From: Burkholderia sp.
Lineage (GTDB): Bacteria; Pseudomonadota; Gammaproteobacteria; Burkholderiales; Burkholderiaceae
DNA length: 31,540 nt
NCBI GenBank assembly: GCA_030151225.1
Contig: JASLEG010000135.1
Span: 1 to 31,540, forward strand
Reading direction: 5' to 3'
Both the position numbers and the translations under genes were made by a program. The notes under the pieces were generated by a model, which ran no database searches, had not been told where the DNA came from, and saw only the letters and a program-made list of their open reading frames with translations. Shown here piece after piece: positions 31,514 through 31,540 of this stretch. Within the stretch, counting starts at the first letter, position 1, and the number at the start of each line of letters is the position of its first letter.

Positions 31514-31540
31514 TCAATCGTGGTACAGCGCGGTGCGCCC
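31514..31540 (-). CDS. C-terminal end of a convergent gene, probably an SDR paralogue
   Basis: The minus strand enters at the window edge with eight codons reading GRTALYHD and a TGA stop at 31514. The same eight residues end the SDR at 30593-31372. The 27 bases match the plus-strand copy at 31346-31372 in 26 positions (the last Asp is GAT here, GAC there). That identity is far beyond chance, so a related dehydrogenase very likely lies to the right. Only this end can be seen, and no statement about its substrate is possible. Confidence 0.65.
   Translation of the reverse strand, partial: GRTALYHD

Overview
The window is about 31.5 kb of GC-rich DNA (strong G/C preference at codon third positions) that reads as chromosomal backbone of a beta-proteobacterium, most likely Burkholderia. 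The basis is family recognition and gene order: rppH/proS divergent, ffh/ccsA-like divergent, ampD-nrdA-nrdB, an alanine/lysine-rich histone H1-like gene, aroQ-accB-accC-prmA, mpl-yqiA-RNase II-aroE-mtgA, and a DgoK/DgoA sugar-acid cluster. The species assignment is inference. There is no tRNA, rRNA, insertion sequence, phage or CRISPR array.

Layout. 1-88 (-) is the start of rppH. 319-2745 (+) holds proS and a MarC-family membrane protein, ending in a bidirectional terminator shared with hpt and ffh on the minus strand (2826-4894). 4985-6826 (+) is a tight run of a CcsA/YpjD-like membrane protein, a small zinc-motif protein and ampD. 7327-11916 (+) encodes the two subunits of class Ia ribonucleotide reductase. 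Upstream of nrdA is a clear regulatory region: a sigma70-like promoter with two NrdR-type boxes 31 bp apart, followed by a leader of about 300 nt. A 378-bp gap with hairpins separates nrdA from nrdB, and a structured, terminator-ended stretch follows nrdB. 12348-12995 (+) is the histone H1-like gene with a tandem 78-bp repeat.

13246-20823 is almost all minus strand. Read in transcription order it is tlpA-like thioredoxin, aroQ, accB, accC, prmA, a DUF3426 zinc-ribbon membrane protein, tpx, a PfkB-family nucleoside kinase and a glycine-zipper lipoprotein. A nucleotidyltransferase-like protein of unknown function (20813-21484) sits directly upstream of tlpA and overlaps it. 21661-27491 (+) is mpl, yqiA, an RNase II homologue, aroE and mtgA, with several 4-bp start/stop overlaps that imply translational coupling. 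mpl, ampD and mtgA all concern peptidoglycan synthesis or recycling.

27926-31372 (+) is a catabolic operon: an IclR regulator, 2-dehydro-3-deoxygalactonokinase (dgoK), 2-dehydro-3-deoxy-6-phosphogalactonate aldolase (dgoA) and a short-chain sugar dehydrogenase. Together they suggest oxidation of a galactose-type sugar followed by De Ley-Doudoroff-type cleavage. The operon faces a second gene, only the last 8 codons of which are in the window, across a strong bidirectional terminator. That gene ends with the same eight residues as the dehydrogenase, so it is probably a paralogue.

I found no wholly new system. The observations most worth a second look are the NrdR-controlled nrdA leader, the structured RNA-like region after nrdB, the small leader ORF and inverted repeat upstream of the IclR gene, the convergent dehydrogenase paralogue at the right edge, and the unassigned nucleotidyltransferase-like protein.
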